Of a stretch of 64,000 nt of DNA, positions 56,201-64,000 are shown in pieces. The notes beneath the pieces were generated by a model. It was not told where the DNA came from, searched no databases, and saw nothing but the letters and a program-made list of their open reading frames with translations. The first letter of the stretch is position 1; each line of letters begins with the position of its first letter. The DNA lies in contig OW203725.1 of assembly GCA_934045075.1 (NCBI GenBank), positions 1,330,775 to 1,394,774 of the forward strand. The letters run 5' to 3'. The position numbers and the translations under genes are program-made. The stretch is from Yponomeuta sedellus. Taxonomy: Eukaryota; Arthropoda; Insecta; Lepidoptera; Yponomeutidae.

Positions 56201-59200
56201 ATTCACACCCACGGACATCAGGTACCCGAGTGTAAATTCACACCCACGGGCATCAGGTACCCGCGTGTAAATTCACACCCACGGGTATCAGGTACCCACG
56301 GGTATCAGGTACCCGCGTGTAAATTCACACCCACGGGTATCACGTACCCGCGCGTAAATTTACACCCACGGGCATCGGGTACCCGAGTGTAAATTCACAC
56401 CCACGGGTATCAGGTACCCGCGTGTAAATTCGCACGGCCAGAAAGTGCACTCACGTTGGTCTCCGAGTCGCGTATGAGGAAGTCCCCGTCGTGGCCGTGC
56501 TGGTTGAGCAGCGCGTCGCACTGCGTGCGCGTGATGGCGCCGTAGTACCAGGCGCGCCCGCTCGGCGCCGCGCCCGCCCCCGCCCCCGCCGCGCCCCCGC
56601 CCGCGCCGCGGCACGGGAGGCCCTCGTTCGCCTCGCTGGATGTAAAGGAAGAAGAAGATAAATATCCATTATAGAGTCGCCCATTAGCTCAGTTGGATAG
56701 AGCGCTGGCACGGATAGCCAGAGGTCGCGGGTTCGAATCCCGGCATGGGTGGAATTTTTAGCCTCTAAATAGGTTTTTAAAATTGTCCTTAGCACGGGTG
56801 AGTGCATTAAAAATAAAAATAGTGTAAGATAAATATTTTATGCCACACAAAAGTAGACAAAAAAAGATGTACACAACACGGGAGGTAATAAAGAAAGCTC
56901 TCGATCGCATATTTACGTCCCTCGCTTGCAGCTCGGGCCGCAAACTTCTGCGATCTCGGCCTTTCCTTGTATTACTACCATAGTTGTGTAATGTAGGTAC
57001 TATATTGCTACATTTTTTTCAGTGTCGGCCGGTGACGGCCTAGGTGAGGCGCAGCGGTTTCGCACGCTGACGGTAAAACCGCACCGAGCCGGTCTCGGGT
57101 TCGATCCCCGGCCGGGTCAAACTAGGAGACGAACTTTTCTTGTTTGTCCCTTGTCTTGTTTGTCTTGGATGTTATCTATGTATTAAATCTATCGTCGAGT
57201 CAGCACCTATAACACAAGTCATTTAGTTGTACTTAGTATAGGGCTAACGAGATCTGTGTAATATGTCAATGAATTTTTTTTCGCTCGGTGCGCCCTCCAA
57301 CGGTAGTCTGGGAATCGAACTTGGATCTTTGACGCCTTAGATGACCTGGGTCCGATGAGTTTGTTTTCCAAGATACGTACATTTGTGAAAATTGCAGTAG
57401 CAATACCACTCGCTAACTGTGAAGGAAAACATCGTAAAGAAACCTGAGTGTCTGAGGTGTTCAAATACCTCAGCGCTTGAAATTGCCAATCCGCTGCGGA
57501 TACTATCTCTTTCTGAGAGAAGGCCTATGCCCTGCAGTAGGACGTATATAGGCTACATACAAAAATATTGTAGCATTACTTCGTTATCAACCCTTGTATG
57601 TCCCCACTCCTGGGGCACGGGTCTCTTCCTGCATCGCAGGAAGGCTAGGCCATACTCCACCACTGGGACCACGTCCGGGTTGGTTACTTATATTACTTAT
57701 TGGTTAGCATTACTTAAAGTTACTAAATTCAATACCATTAAAAACTTCAAATGCCGTAAAATAAGAGCCAGGTTGGAAAGAAAAGATAAGCATTGGTAAA
57801 ATAACCTCAATCTAGGTAGATGAGAAAGAGAATAGTAAAAGCTGTGCAAAGTAGCTTTATACTCACAGCATATTTTATAGATAGTTTACACAAAGAAGGC
57901 AGTGACCTTAGATTCAAGCAGACAGCAATACTGCCATTCAAGAATAGAGTTTTCTATTGAAGAGTATTTCTTCCGTAAGTCCTCAGGATAGGTAATTGAT
58001 TTAAGGCTACTTTTGAAGAGAAACTAGATTTTAATGGAATTTAAAAGGTGTACAAAACAGATGCTTGCGCTACGTGTCAACAAAACTTACAAAAGTGGCC
58101 GGTAGATCGCGCAACGAGCGTATAGACAACGCCTAGAATAAAGATTATAGCAATTATACACTATTGTATTTGTCAGGCGTCAACATCTATAAAAGTAAAA
58201 ACTAGCGACAAGAGCGATCAAAACGTGCACGCAATGTTGAATCTGTGACGTCACAGCAAGGCTAGTCAACCCATGAAATCAACTTCACCGCCCATAAACT
58301 TGAAATATATTTAATGACTAGTGGCAATTTGCCAATTCTATGCAGATGCTACGGAATATATCTACATTTTAAGAGGCTTCCTGACCAGAACACGCTATAA
58401 AGTTAGAAGCATGAAAACATTGTGGCAGTAAAGCTTCATTTTATATCGATCTACAGTAACAAAAGTCGAAGTAATACCTTTTATATATTTTACGATAGAC
58501 TGGGGTGTTTTAAATTTGTAGAAATGTCTTCAGTCTGGGTACATTTCCATGTTTGTAATGGCCCCAAATCCCAGTTTGGGGCCGGGCAAGTGATTGTTTT
58601 GTGTGGGAGTTATTAAATTACTCGTGTTACATTATTATTATCTGTTGTCAGGTGTACGAATATTCTTATCTACCATGTAGTTAGTATGTGGAATAAGCTA
58701 CCAGAGACAGCGGCGAGTATCTGGTCAGCAAGTCTCTTAAAATGTAATTAGTGTCAGATTTATGTATGTCCCACTGTGGCTTGATAATTTTTGACAGTAA
58801 GGCCCGCCGCTGTCTTACAACCCTGACCTACGTACTGTGCGTACGGCTACGTACTGGAATGGCTCACCCTAAACCTGAAGATTTTAGACACCTTCACCTA
58901 AAGGGCGTGACCGACCTCGTGGAGTTCATCTTCGATTAGGGTTTGGTGCAAAGTCAAGGTGCAGACACAACAGATCCCACTGAGTCGAAGTGTCGCCGGC
59001 TAACAGTAGGAATACTTTTAGCGAAGATAAGATACAACCCTGAGTTGGCCCCGGTGGTGGAGTATGGCCTAACCTTCTTGCGATGCAGGAAGAGACCCAT
59101 GCCCCAGCAGTGGGGACATACCAAGGGTTGATATCTGTATATATTATCTTCGCTTATAATTACAATCTCACCTGTAGGGCTGCGTGAGGTAGTCCGCCAG

Positions 59201-61911
59201 CTCCTGCAGGTAATTCCGGGGCACCAGGCCGACCTGGCCGCGTGAGTCTCGGGCACGGTACCACTCGGGGTCGGAGGGCGGCCGCTCGATGATCTCGAGC
59301 CGGTCACCCTTCTCGAAAGATAGCTCCTGCTCGTTGTTCGACGTGAACGAGTAGAGAGCCACCTGCAGGGGGAAAATTTGAGGTTTTTTGTGGGACTGGA
59401 GCACTGGTTTATTTTATTTATTAGGAACAGAGTGCACACATGCAAGTGTGTACGGAAAACGTGATTGCATATTAATAATGATACATTCTATCCTTAATAT
59501 AACCATTTGTTTCTGCGCATATAATATTAAGATCTCCTTGGTTGTGTTAAAATCTCACTTGCGTACTGAGTTTGAGTTGAGTGAGCCGAATGTGATACTG
59601 ATTAAAATAAATAAACAAGTAATTGCCTACTCTGTGTCATATCGATATAATGTTTTAGTATAAGTAGAGCATATGTATACTTATTACCAACTAAGCAAAA
59701 AGACTCGGAGATAAATTATTGTTCCGTATCCTGTGTTCATCTCGAATGTTTTTAATGTCCGAAACTCGAAATAATGTTTTATGTGTTTAGTATATAAGTG
59801 TAAGGCATCCGCTGAAAATCAGCGCCGTGGCTCAACCATGGCATAAAGCTGAGCGGAGACCTTTTTGGTACATACCTATACGTGTTAAGTTTTATGTGAA
59901 GTTTGTCTTACTGTAATTTTATGTGCCAAATAAAGATTATTCTATTCATTCTGTAACTGACAAAAACTTAACTTCAGGTTTGCTAAAGGTCATTCGAGAA
60001 GTGGCGTGGTGTTCGGGTCATCTCCCTCCAAAATGATTGAGACTGATGATGGCTGACCACTGCGTTATGCTCGTGAACGAGTGCTGTTCGTGTGTCTGCC
60101 CGCAGCACTTTTGTTTTCCCCTTCTTTTGTAAGACATTTAACTAATGCATTGGAATTTAAAGTTATTAAAGGCAATCATGAAATCTTATTAGGTATACGT
60201 ATAGTTGGCAGCTGATGTATTTCTTACGTAACTCTACAATTATTGACTGTACCCGCCACTTTACCCGTGACCACGGCAACTGCAACGTTGCTGAAACGTC
60301 GGGAATTAAAGTAATTACGTTTGCCTAATAATGATAGCGGTTAGACACGTTTATTCTTTAACTATGTATGAGCATCACAAGGCATTAAAGAAATACGGTC
60401 CCATTTAAACCAGTTTAAATGGGACCGTGAGGTGCACTAGTTCGACCAATGGAAAAAATACATTATCTTCTTTTACAAATCGTTTTTCAAGTGTCTTTTT
60501 ATTCTTTCTAGGATGAAACACAGTCTGTGCAACCACACCTTTATAGCCAAGATGGCTATAAAAGCTTTAGAGCATATGACTGACGTTCGCCGTGACCAAG
60601 TCCGGTCAGAAAGTATCATCATCATTTATATGGACGTATGTATGGACCGCCACCATGCGGTGGCGGTGGTGTCCCTTCAAACATGTTAATCGTTATTTTT
60701 AGAACGCATGATCGAAAACCTGTACAAATGGCCTCAGTCTGGATGTATTTCCATGTGTGTGATGTCCTTGCCTGGTTACCATAGCACAGGGTATCCTAGA
60801 TTGGGAGCAGAACAAGTGATTGTGTTGTGTGGCATTTATTAACTTGTATAAATGTGTCACTCTGGTACATTTTTTTCAATTGAAGGCGCTAAACCTCAGT
60901 CGAATCGACTGCGCATTGGATAAGATATTATGAAAGTTTCAAATCAAATCAAAACATTTTATTCGTACACTTTGCTCCAATGCTGCTTAGTGAATTATGT
61001 TAGTACAGAAGATCAAATGCGATGGGCTTTCGGGATGATCTAGATTCTCCTCTTTTAGTTCAGGGTCACAAAAATGTTTAGCTTAGTGTAACTAATGCCT
61101 CCTAGACAGTTTTGCTGCGTTTTTGCTTCCTAACAACATCCCCTACATTTTTAGCTGGAGGTGAATAAATTGAAAGACTTACGACCTTATTTATAAAAAC
61201 ACGATGACGAACAGTCAGACGCAGTTTAAATGATTTGTAGTTAAGTCCTTACTTTTACCTGATACTACTTAAACTGTGTGGTGTCGGCCTAGAGAATAGC
61301 ACCAACCCAATTCTTCCCGCGGGTGTCGTAAAAGGCGACTAAGGGACACAAACCGGGGGGTGGGCAGCAGCGCCCGCTGCAGTACAATACCACCTAACTG
61401 CGAACCCCAACCCGCATGCCTAGCGTGGGGATTATAAACATTACACCCTATGATAGCACAACGTGGCGCTCTTTAGGGGAGGGCTATGTCTAGTAGTGGA
61501 CTAGTATAGCCTGACGACGATGACGACGACTTAAACTGCGTCATATAGTTTTATTTTAAAAACCTATTTAGAGGCTAAAAATTCCACCCATGCCGGGATT
61601 CGAACCCGCGACCTCTGGCTATCCGTGCCAGCGCTCTTTCCAACTGAGCTAATGGGCGACTCACCGGCATCAATGAAATTTCGAACCTCTTTACAATATT
61701 CTCTGTATTACGTACGTATGATTCTTTAAAGCAATCGTGTGTTTATAACTATCACTGCATGATGCTTAGTGCCAAATCTAAGTCAAAAGGTAAACTCAGC
61801 GAGAACAAAACAAACAGTCATACCACAATGTCAAGGACGTTTTCCGCCATAGCGTAGGTGTGAACCGGGTCGTCGTTATCGCCTTCCTCGCTCGTGTAGT
61901 TCGACGGGAAC
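52990..61911 (-). CDS. dock: dock/Nck SH2-SH3 adaptor protein, 3' portion of gene (4 exons)
   Basis: Exons 61824-61911, 59172-59362, 56455-56635 and 52990-53202 join with consistent phases (0, 2, 0) to about 224 codons. In order they give the end of SH3-2 (FPSNYTSEE), the link HTYAMAENVLDIV, all of SH3-3 (VALYSFTSNNEQELSFEKGD, WYRARDSRGQVGLVPRNYLQ), a Gly/Ala-rich linker, and SH2 (WYYGAITR, FLIRDSETN with the phosphotyrosine-binding Arg, HFRVHVEG, KFTTLDQLVAHY, LYLVRPLPR). Nck/Dock proteins have three SH3 domains and one SH2 domain, and couple tyrosine-phosphorylated receptors to actin regulators, for example in axon guidance. SH3-1 and most of SH3-2 are not seen up to 64000, so the 5' end is probably off the right edge. 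Confidence 0.93.
53279..53625 (-). repeat. Two tandem copies of the dock last-exon start and acceptor
   Basis: 53279-53363 and about 53512-53600 repeat the last-exon acceptor CCTCCGCCGCAG, the first ~7 codons and the flanking intron. A LINE tail (53364-53495) separates the copies. In both copies the exon-like part runs on through PQFLRYFE to TGA. Confidence 0.88.
53364..53495 (+). mobile_element. LINE 3'-tail fragment between the dock acceptor copies
   Basis: GCCTGGAAGAAATTGCTTTT, AAGGCCGCCAATTGTATTTG and a final ATACAATAAAGAATATTC match a common lepidopteran LINE tail also seen at 32865-33000. Confidence 0.7.
54095..54299 (-). mobile_element. tRNA-like SINE, family C (second copy)
   Basis: Reverse strand: CCTCTGTGGCGCAGCGGTAG, GGGTTCGATCCCCGGTTGGG, body with ACACAGGGTATCCTAGTGTG. 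It is in the last dock intron. Confidence 0.78.
54300..55290. other. dock: Last dock intron, unannotated part
   Basis: No recognised repeat or exon between the family C SINE and the 35-bp minisatellite. Confidence 0.5.
55295..56437. repeat. 35-bp quasi-palindromic minisatellite, about 32 copies
   Basis: The unit is built from TACCCGCGTGTAAATTCACA and CCCACGGGTATCAGG, and is close to its own reverse complement. From about 55680 a three-unit (105-bp) higher-order repeat appears four to five times. It begins about 18 bp past the donor of the dock SH2 exon. Frames running through it are products of the 105-bp period, not genes. Confidence 0.96.
56455..56635 (-). CDS. dock: dock exon: linker and first half of SH2
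   Basis: Acceptor CATCCAG. EANEGLPC is followed by a Gly/Ala-rich stretch encoded by GGGGCG-type repeats, then WYYGAITRTQCDALLNQHGH and DFLIRDSETN; donor GTGAGT, phase 0. The 35-bp minisatellite starts about 18 bp beyond the donor and a tRNA-like SINE lies about 40 bp before the acceptor. Confidence 0.93.
56670..56826 (+). mobile_element. tRNA-like SINE, family B
   Basis: Core GCCCATTAGCTCAGTTGGAT to TCGAATCCCGGCATGGGTGG with D-arm, CTGGC/GCCAG anticodon stem and T-arm. The tail is AATTTTTAGCCTCTAAATAG through a (TAAAAA)-rich end. Position 33 is C rather than U and there is no long variable arm for the GGA anticodon, so it is not a working tRNA. Confidence 0.85.
57030..57190 (+). repeat. tRNA-like SINE head with GTTTGTCTTG tail
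   Basis: GGTGAGGCGCAGCGGTTTCG and CTCGGGTTCGATCCCCGGCC give D- and T-arm consensus. The anticodon region does not fold into a 5-bp stem. Confidence 0.6.
57250..57556 (+). mobile_element. LINE 3'-end fragment
   Basis: GTGAAGGAAAACATCGTAAA, then AGAGAAGGCCTATGCCCTGC and AGTAGGACGTATATAGGCT, a common lepidopteran LINE end. A reverse remnant is at 5186-5250. Confidence 0.75.
57585..57681 (+). repeat. Repeat family A, 5' fragment
   Basis: TATCAACCCTTGTATGTCCC through CATACTCCACCACTGGGACC, then truncated. Confidence 0.82.
57682..58519. other. dock: dock intron, nothing recognised
   Basis: AT-rich sequence without coding potential or known repeat modules. Confidence 0.5.
58770..59135 (-). repeat. 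Repeat family A, two reverse fragments
   Basis: 58770-58822 (TAAGGCCCGCCGCTGTCTTA) and 59030-59135 (ending CAAGGGTTGATATC) are separated by about 200 bp of unrelated sequence. They end about 37 bp from the dock SH3-3 donor. Confidence 0.78.
59172..59362 (-). CDS. dock: dock exon: SH3-3 domain
   Basis: Acceptor CCTGCAG, then VALYSFTSNNEQELSFEKGD to LADYLTQPY and a GTGAGA donor, phase 2. ALYSF, ELSF, WYRAR and VPRNYLQ are the peptide-binding SH3 signatures. Confidence 0.95.
59815..59945 (+). mobile_element. LINE-type 3' tail in dock intron
   Basis: GCATCCGCTGAAAATCAGCG to GTGCCAAATAAAGATTATTC. The CTGAAAATCAGCGC module recurs at 41063, so it is dispersed. Confidence 0.55.
60240..60350. repeat. 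Dispersed repeat fragment
   Basis: CCGTGACCACGGCAACTGCA and GAAACGTCGGG resemble the reverse strand of 62395-62460. A common lepidopteran module of unknown parent. Confidence 0.5.
60725..60850 (+). mobile_element. SINE family D body, headless
   Basis: GGCCTCAGTCTGGATGTATT and GGTTACCATAGCACAGGGTA. Other headless pieces are at 29725-29825, 58520-58612 and 62830-62895. Confidence 0.7.
61273..61530 (+). mobile_element. LINE 3'-end fragment (copy 2)
   Basis: Near-identical partner of the copy at 18006-18252, here in the dock intron between the 61824-61911 and 59172-59362 exons. It ends in the same GACGACGATGACGAC simple tail. Confidence 0.7.
61545..61712 (-). mobile_element. tRNA-like SINE, family B (reverse)
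   Basis: Reverse-strand copy with the same TCGAATCCCGGCATGGGTGG core end and the leader GAGGTTCGAAATTTCA. It is in the dock intron 112 bp from the 61824-61911 exon. Confidence 0.82.
61824..61911 (-). CDS. dock: dock exon: end of SH3-2 and inter-domain link
   Basis: Acceptor TTCGCAG. One base finishes a codon, then FPSNYTSEEGDNDDPVHTYA and MAENVLDIV; the donor is GTATGA, phase 0. FPSNY is the classic end of an SH3 domain. Confidence 0.85.
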
Positions 61912-62036
61912 CTGCGAACAAACCAGCAATATACATAACATAAAACATGACATACAACCCCTTGGGTAACCGAAAAAGAGGGCGGTCAAGAATCACCTGG
62001 TAAATTGTTAGAATATTTTCGGGGCTTAATCGCGTA

Positions 62037-62380
62037 CAGTGCTACACAAGAAATAAGTCTCGCGGATGTATATGCGCAGATGACCAAATTTTGGATGTGC
62101 GGCAAGTTGATCGACCAATCAGATAGTTTTATTTTATGGCAGGCCGCGCGCCTTTGTTGCTATTGGTTGATTCAACGTCATCGATGCAGGTGACTATTAG
62201 TTTGGCAATATTAGCGTGAGCGAAACAGGTAGCGCTACTGCGGCAATCAATTCTGCACCTTAACCGTATCGGTTAAAGATCATGTTGAATGTACTTATAG
62301 CTTCGGGTACTTTCGTTACACTTCTTCCTAGTCTGCGCGAACGTAGATTCCCGAAGGGACTTTTATGATGTGTAGTACTG
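62037..62380 (+). mobile_element. Tc1/mariner-like MITE, copy 2
   Basis: 344 bp, ends CAGTGCTACAC and GTGTAGTACTG, flanked by TA. Nearly collinear with 35011-35334 but with small insertions (for example TATATGCGCAG). Confidence 0.82.
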
Positions 62381-63654
62381 TAGTAATTTATTGCTATTTT
62401 ACCTCTACGTTTCGACGACGTTACAGTCATCGTGGTCACGAGAAGAGTGATGGCTGGTACCCGTTCGCGTCTTCGGCTGATAAGGTTTCAGACTACCCTC
62501 AATCAGCCATCACAAAGCATTATTAGGGTTGCGACGCCTGGCAAAGTTTAATAGCCCAAAAGGCCGCGTCGATCGCCACTAGCTGGCCTGAAGTGGAAGC
62601 TGTCGTGAAACACGCGACGGATGCGAAAATCTGTGGTTGAGGCCTTCTGCTCCCCAAGGAGTTAAAGGAGCAAAGAAGAAAAACTGGCTTAGTGGTGTCT
62701 CATGTTTAATTATCTACACATAAGTGGGTTTGAAGCTCACTGGAGCCCGCCATAATAAGCAGCCACTGCAGGAAACCACATCTCAGACAGAGAGGCCGCT
62801 ATGTTTTATATGCCTTGCCTCAATGTTTTTCTGTTCCATGGACATTCTTGTCTAATTTACATAGCACAAAGTATCCTAATTTAGGACTATCACAAGTATC
62901 CTGACTATGTCCCACTGCTGGGCAAAGGCTCCCCTTTAGCTCTCCACACCTCAAATTATTTTAAAAAGAATTTTTTTACCAGTTGATCAAACTAACAAGC
63001 GCTATCTGGCAATGGCCTAACAGGGTTTTAGTTAACCAATCAAATTGACTTATTACAAAGACAAGGTTGGCTGAGTTAACAAACCCTCATGCCCATCATA
63101 ATAAATTCAGAAACAATCATTAGAAATTCAATAACCAAATTATTATAAACACCGGTGTGTGTGAGGTTATTCCTGGTAAGTAAATATCAATTGATTTCAA
63201 CCTGTATGGAAGCGCCATTGTTTTGTATGGTAAACATTACTAATGAATTATGTCACTGCATATGTTGGCAATATCCACAATAATTTAAGATGATGCAAGT
63301 AGGTACTAGATAGGTAGGTGGAACAAATCTTAATCTAAATCTTAATCTAATCTTACGCAAAATATTTTATTTTATTTGTTATTAAGTGTATTATTTAAAA
63401 ACGTACTGGTTTCTTCAATTTAAGTTTAAAGTTATTTATTTACTTATTTATTATTATATATCACTATTGTAATTTATTTTGTTTCTTTTATTGTTAATTA
63501 ATTTTAATTTAAAAAAAATATGGATGTAATGTCTGAAATAAATTTATTGAATTGAATTGAATTAATCTCAAAATGCCGATTAATGAATTATGTTATAAAA
63601 CTTATATAGTGGAGCCTTAACCAAGATGTATGGCACACATAGTTGTTAGTTTTG
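62381..63654. other. Right-end region, no dock exon recognised
   Basis: Includes a degraded repeat (62395-62680) and, at 63500-63560, a tail ending TGAAATAAATTTATTGAATTG that looks like a LINE 3' end. No SH3-coding exon found. Confidence 0.5.
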
Positions 63655-63855
63655 ACTGCCTCGTTAGTCTAGACGTTAAGACTCTTGGGTACCAAGCTAG
63701 CGGCCGTGGGTTCGATTCCCACTGGGGGCCGCAGTACATTTGCACGGGTGGCCTGAGTCTGGGTGTATTTTCATGTTTGTGAAGTCCCTCCCTGGTTACC
63801 ATAATACAGAGTGTCCTAGTTTGGGACCAGGTCAAGAGATTGTGTTCTGTGGAAG
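63655..63855 (+). mobile_element. tRNA-like SINE, family D
   Basis: Head GCCTCGTTAGTCTAGACGTT and GTGGGTTCGATTCCCACTGG (Asp/Glu-like arms), then GGCCTGAGTCTGGGTGTATT and GGTTACCATAATACAGAGTG. The body is related to family C. Confidence 0.75.
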
Positions 63856-64000
63856 TTATTATAGTTTGTAAGGATTTACATACTTGCCCTCATAGTTAGT
63901 AAGGCTGCGAGCTTGCTCTTTCTTGCCTTGCTACACAATCAAAAGAGAGTTAGACTAAAAGTCCGTGTTCTGATGCCATTGGATGGCTGTGAGATGGGTG

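Noticed and set aside
55347..56270. Protein genes with repeated HTHGHQVPECKF-type residues
   Set aside because: They are read-through of a minisatellite whose 105-bp superperiod is divisible by three; no start context, splice sites or non-repeat domain.

Overview
The window is animal nuclear DNA, most likely from a moth or butterfly (Lepidoptera). The genes have short exons, GT-AG introns and insect-like protein sequences. The space between them is packed with repeat types I associate with lepidopteran genomes: Helitron-type fragments ending CTAG, LINE 3' tails, tRNA-like SINEs, mariner/Tc1-type MITEs and a Ty3/gypsy element. No bacterial feature, CRISPR array, rRNA gene or convincing functional tRNA gene is present. 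I cannot name the species.

Four host genes can be reconstructed exon by exon, with matching splice phases. (1) An ITM2/BRI-type BRICHOS membrane protein, minus strand, 12625-30798, five exons, 296 aa. (2) Importin alpha of the alpha-3/4 class, plus strand, 31800-37245, six exons all joined in phase 0, 514 aa. It is head-to-head with ITM2, with 1,001 bp between the start codons. (3) A short CFAP97-domain axonemal-type protein, minus strand, 39398-42626, four exons, 153 aa, tail-to-tail with importin alpha. (4) The 3' part of a dock/Nck SH2-SH3 adaptor, minus strand, 52990-61911, four exons. It covers the end of SH3-2, SH3-3, the linker and SH2; its 5' exons are presumably beyond the right edge.

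Region by region: 1-12,600 is intergenic and repeat-rich, with LINE tails, paired tRNA-like SINE copies and a solo LTR. 11,954-12,608 is a 20-bp minisatellite ending just past the ITM2 stop. 12,625-30,798 is ITM2, whose intron 2 holds a 6.1-kb gypsy element (18,783-24,900) that landed inside an older repeat. 30,799-31,799 is the shared promoter interval. 31,800-42,626 holds importin alpha and the CFAP97-type gene. 42,627-52,530 has no recognised gene; it includes a 2.4-kb AT-rich block and several MITEs. 52,535-62,000 is the dock 3' region with a 46-bp and a 35-bp minisatellite. 62,000-64,000 is repeats.

The most unusual features are local. Exon ends together with their splice sites have been tandemly copied in two genes (ITM2 exon 4 with its donor, dock last exon with its acceptor). 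Minisatellites abut the stop codons of both genes and one dock splice donor. The gypsy element carries a textbook -1 frameshift signal at its gag-pol overlap and two premature stops in pol, although its LTRs differ at only 3 of 461 positions.
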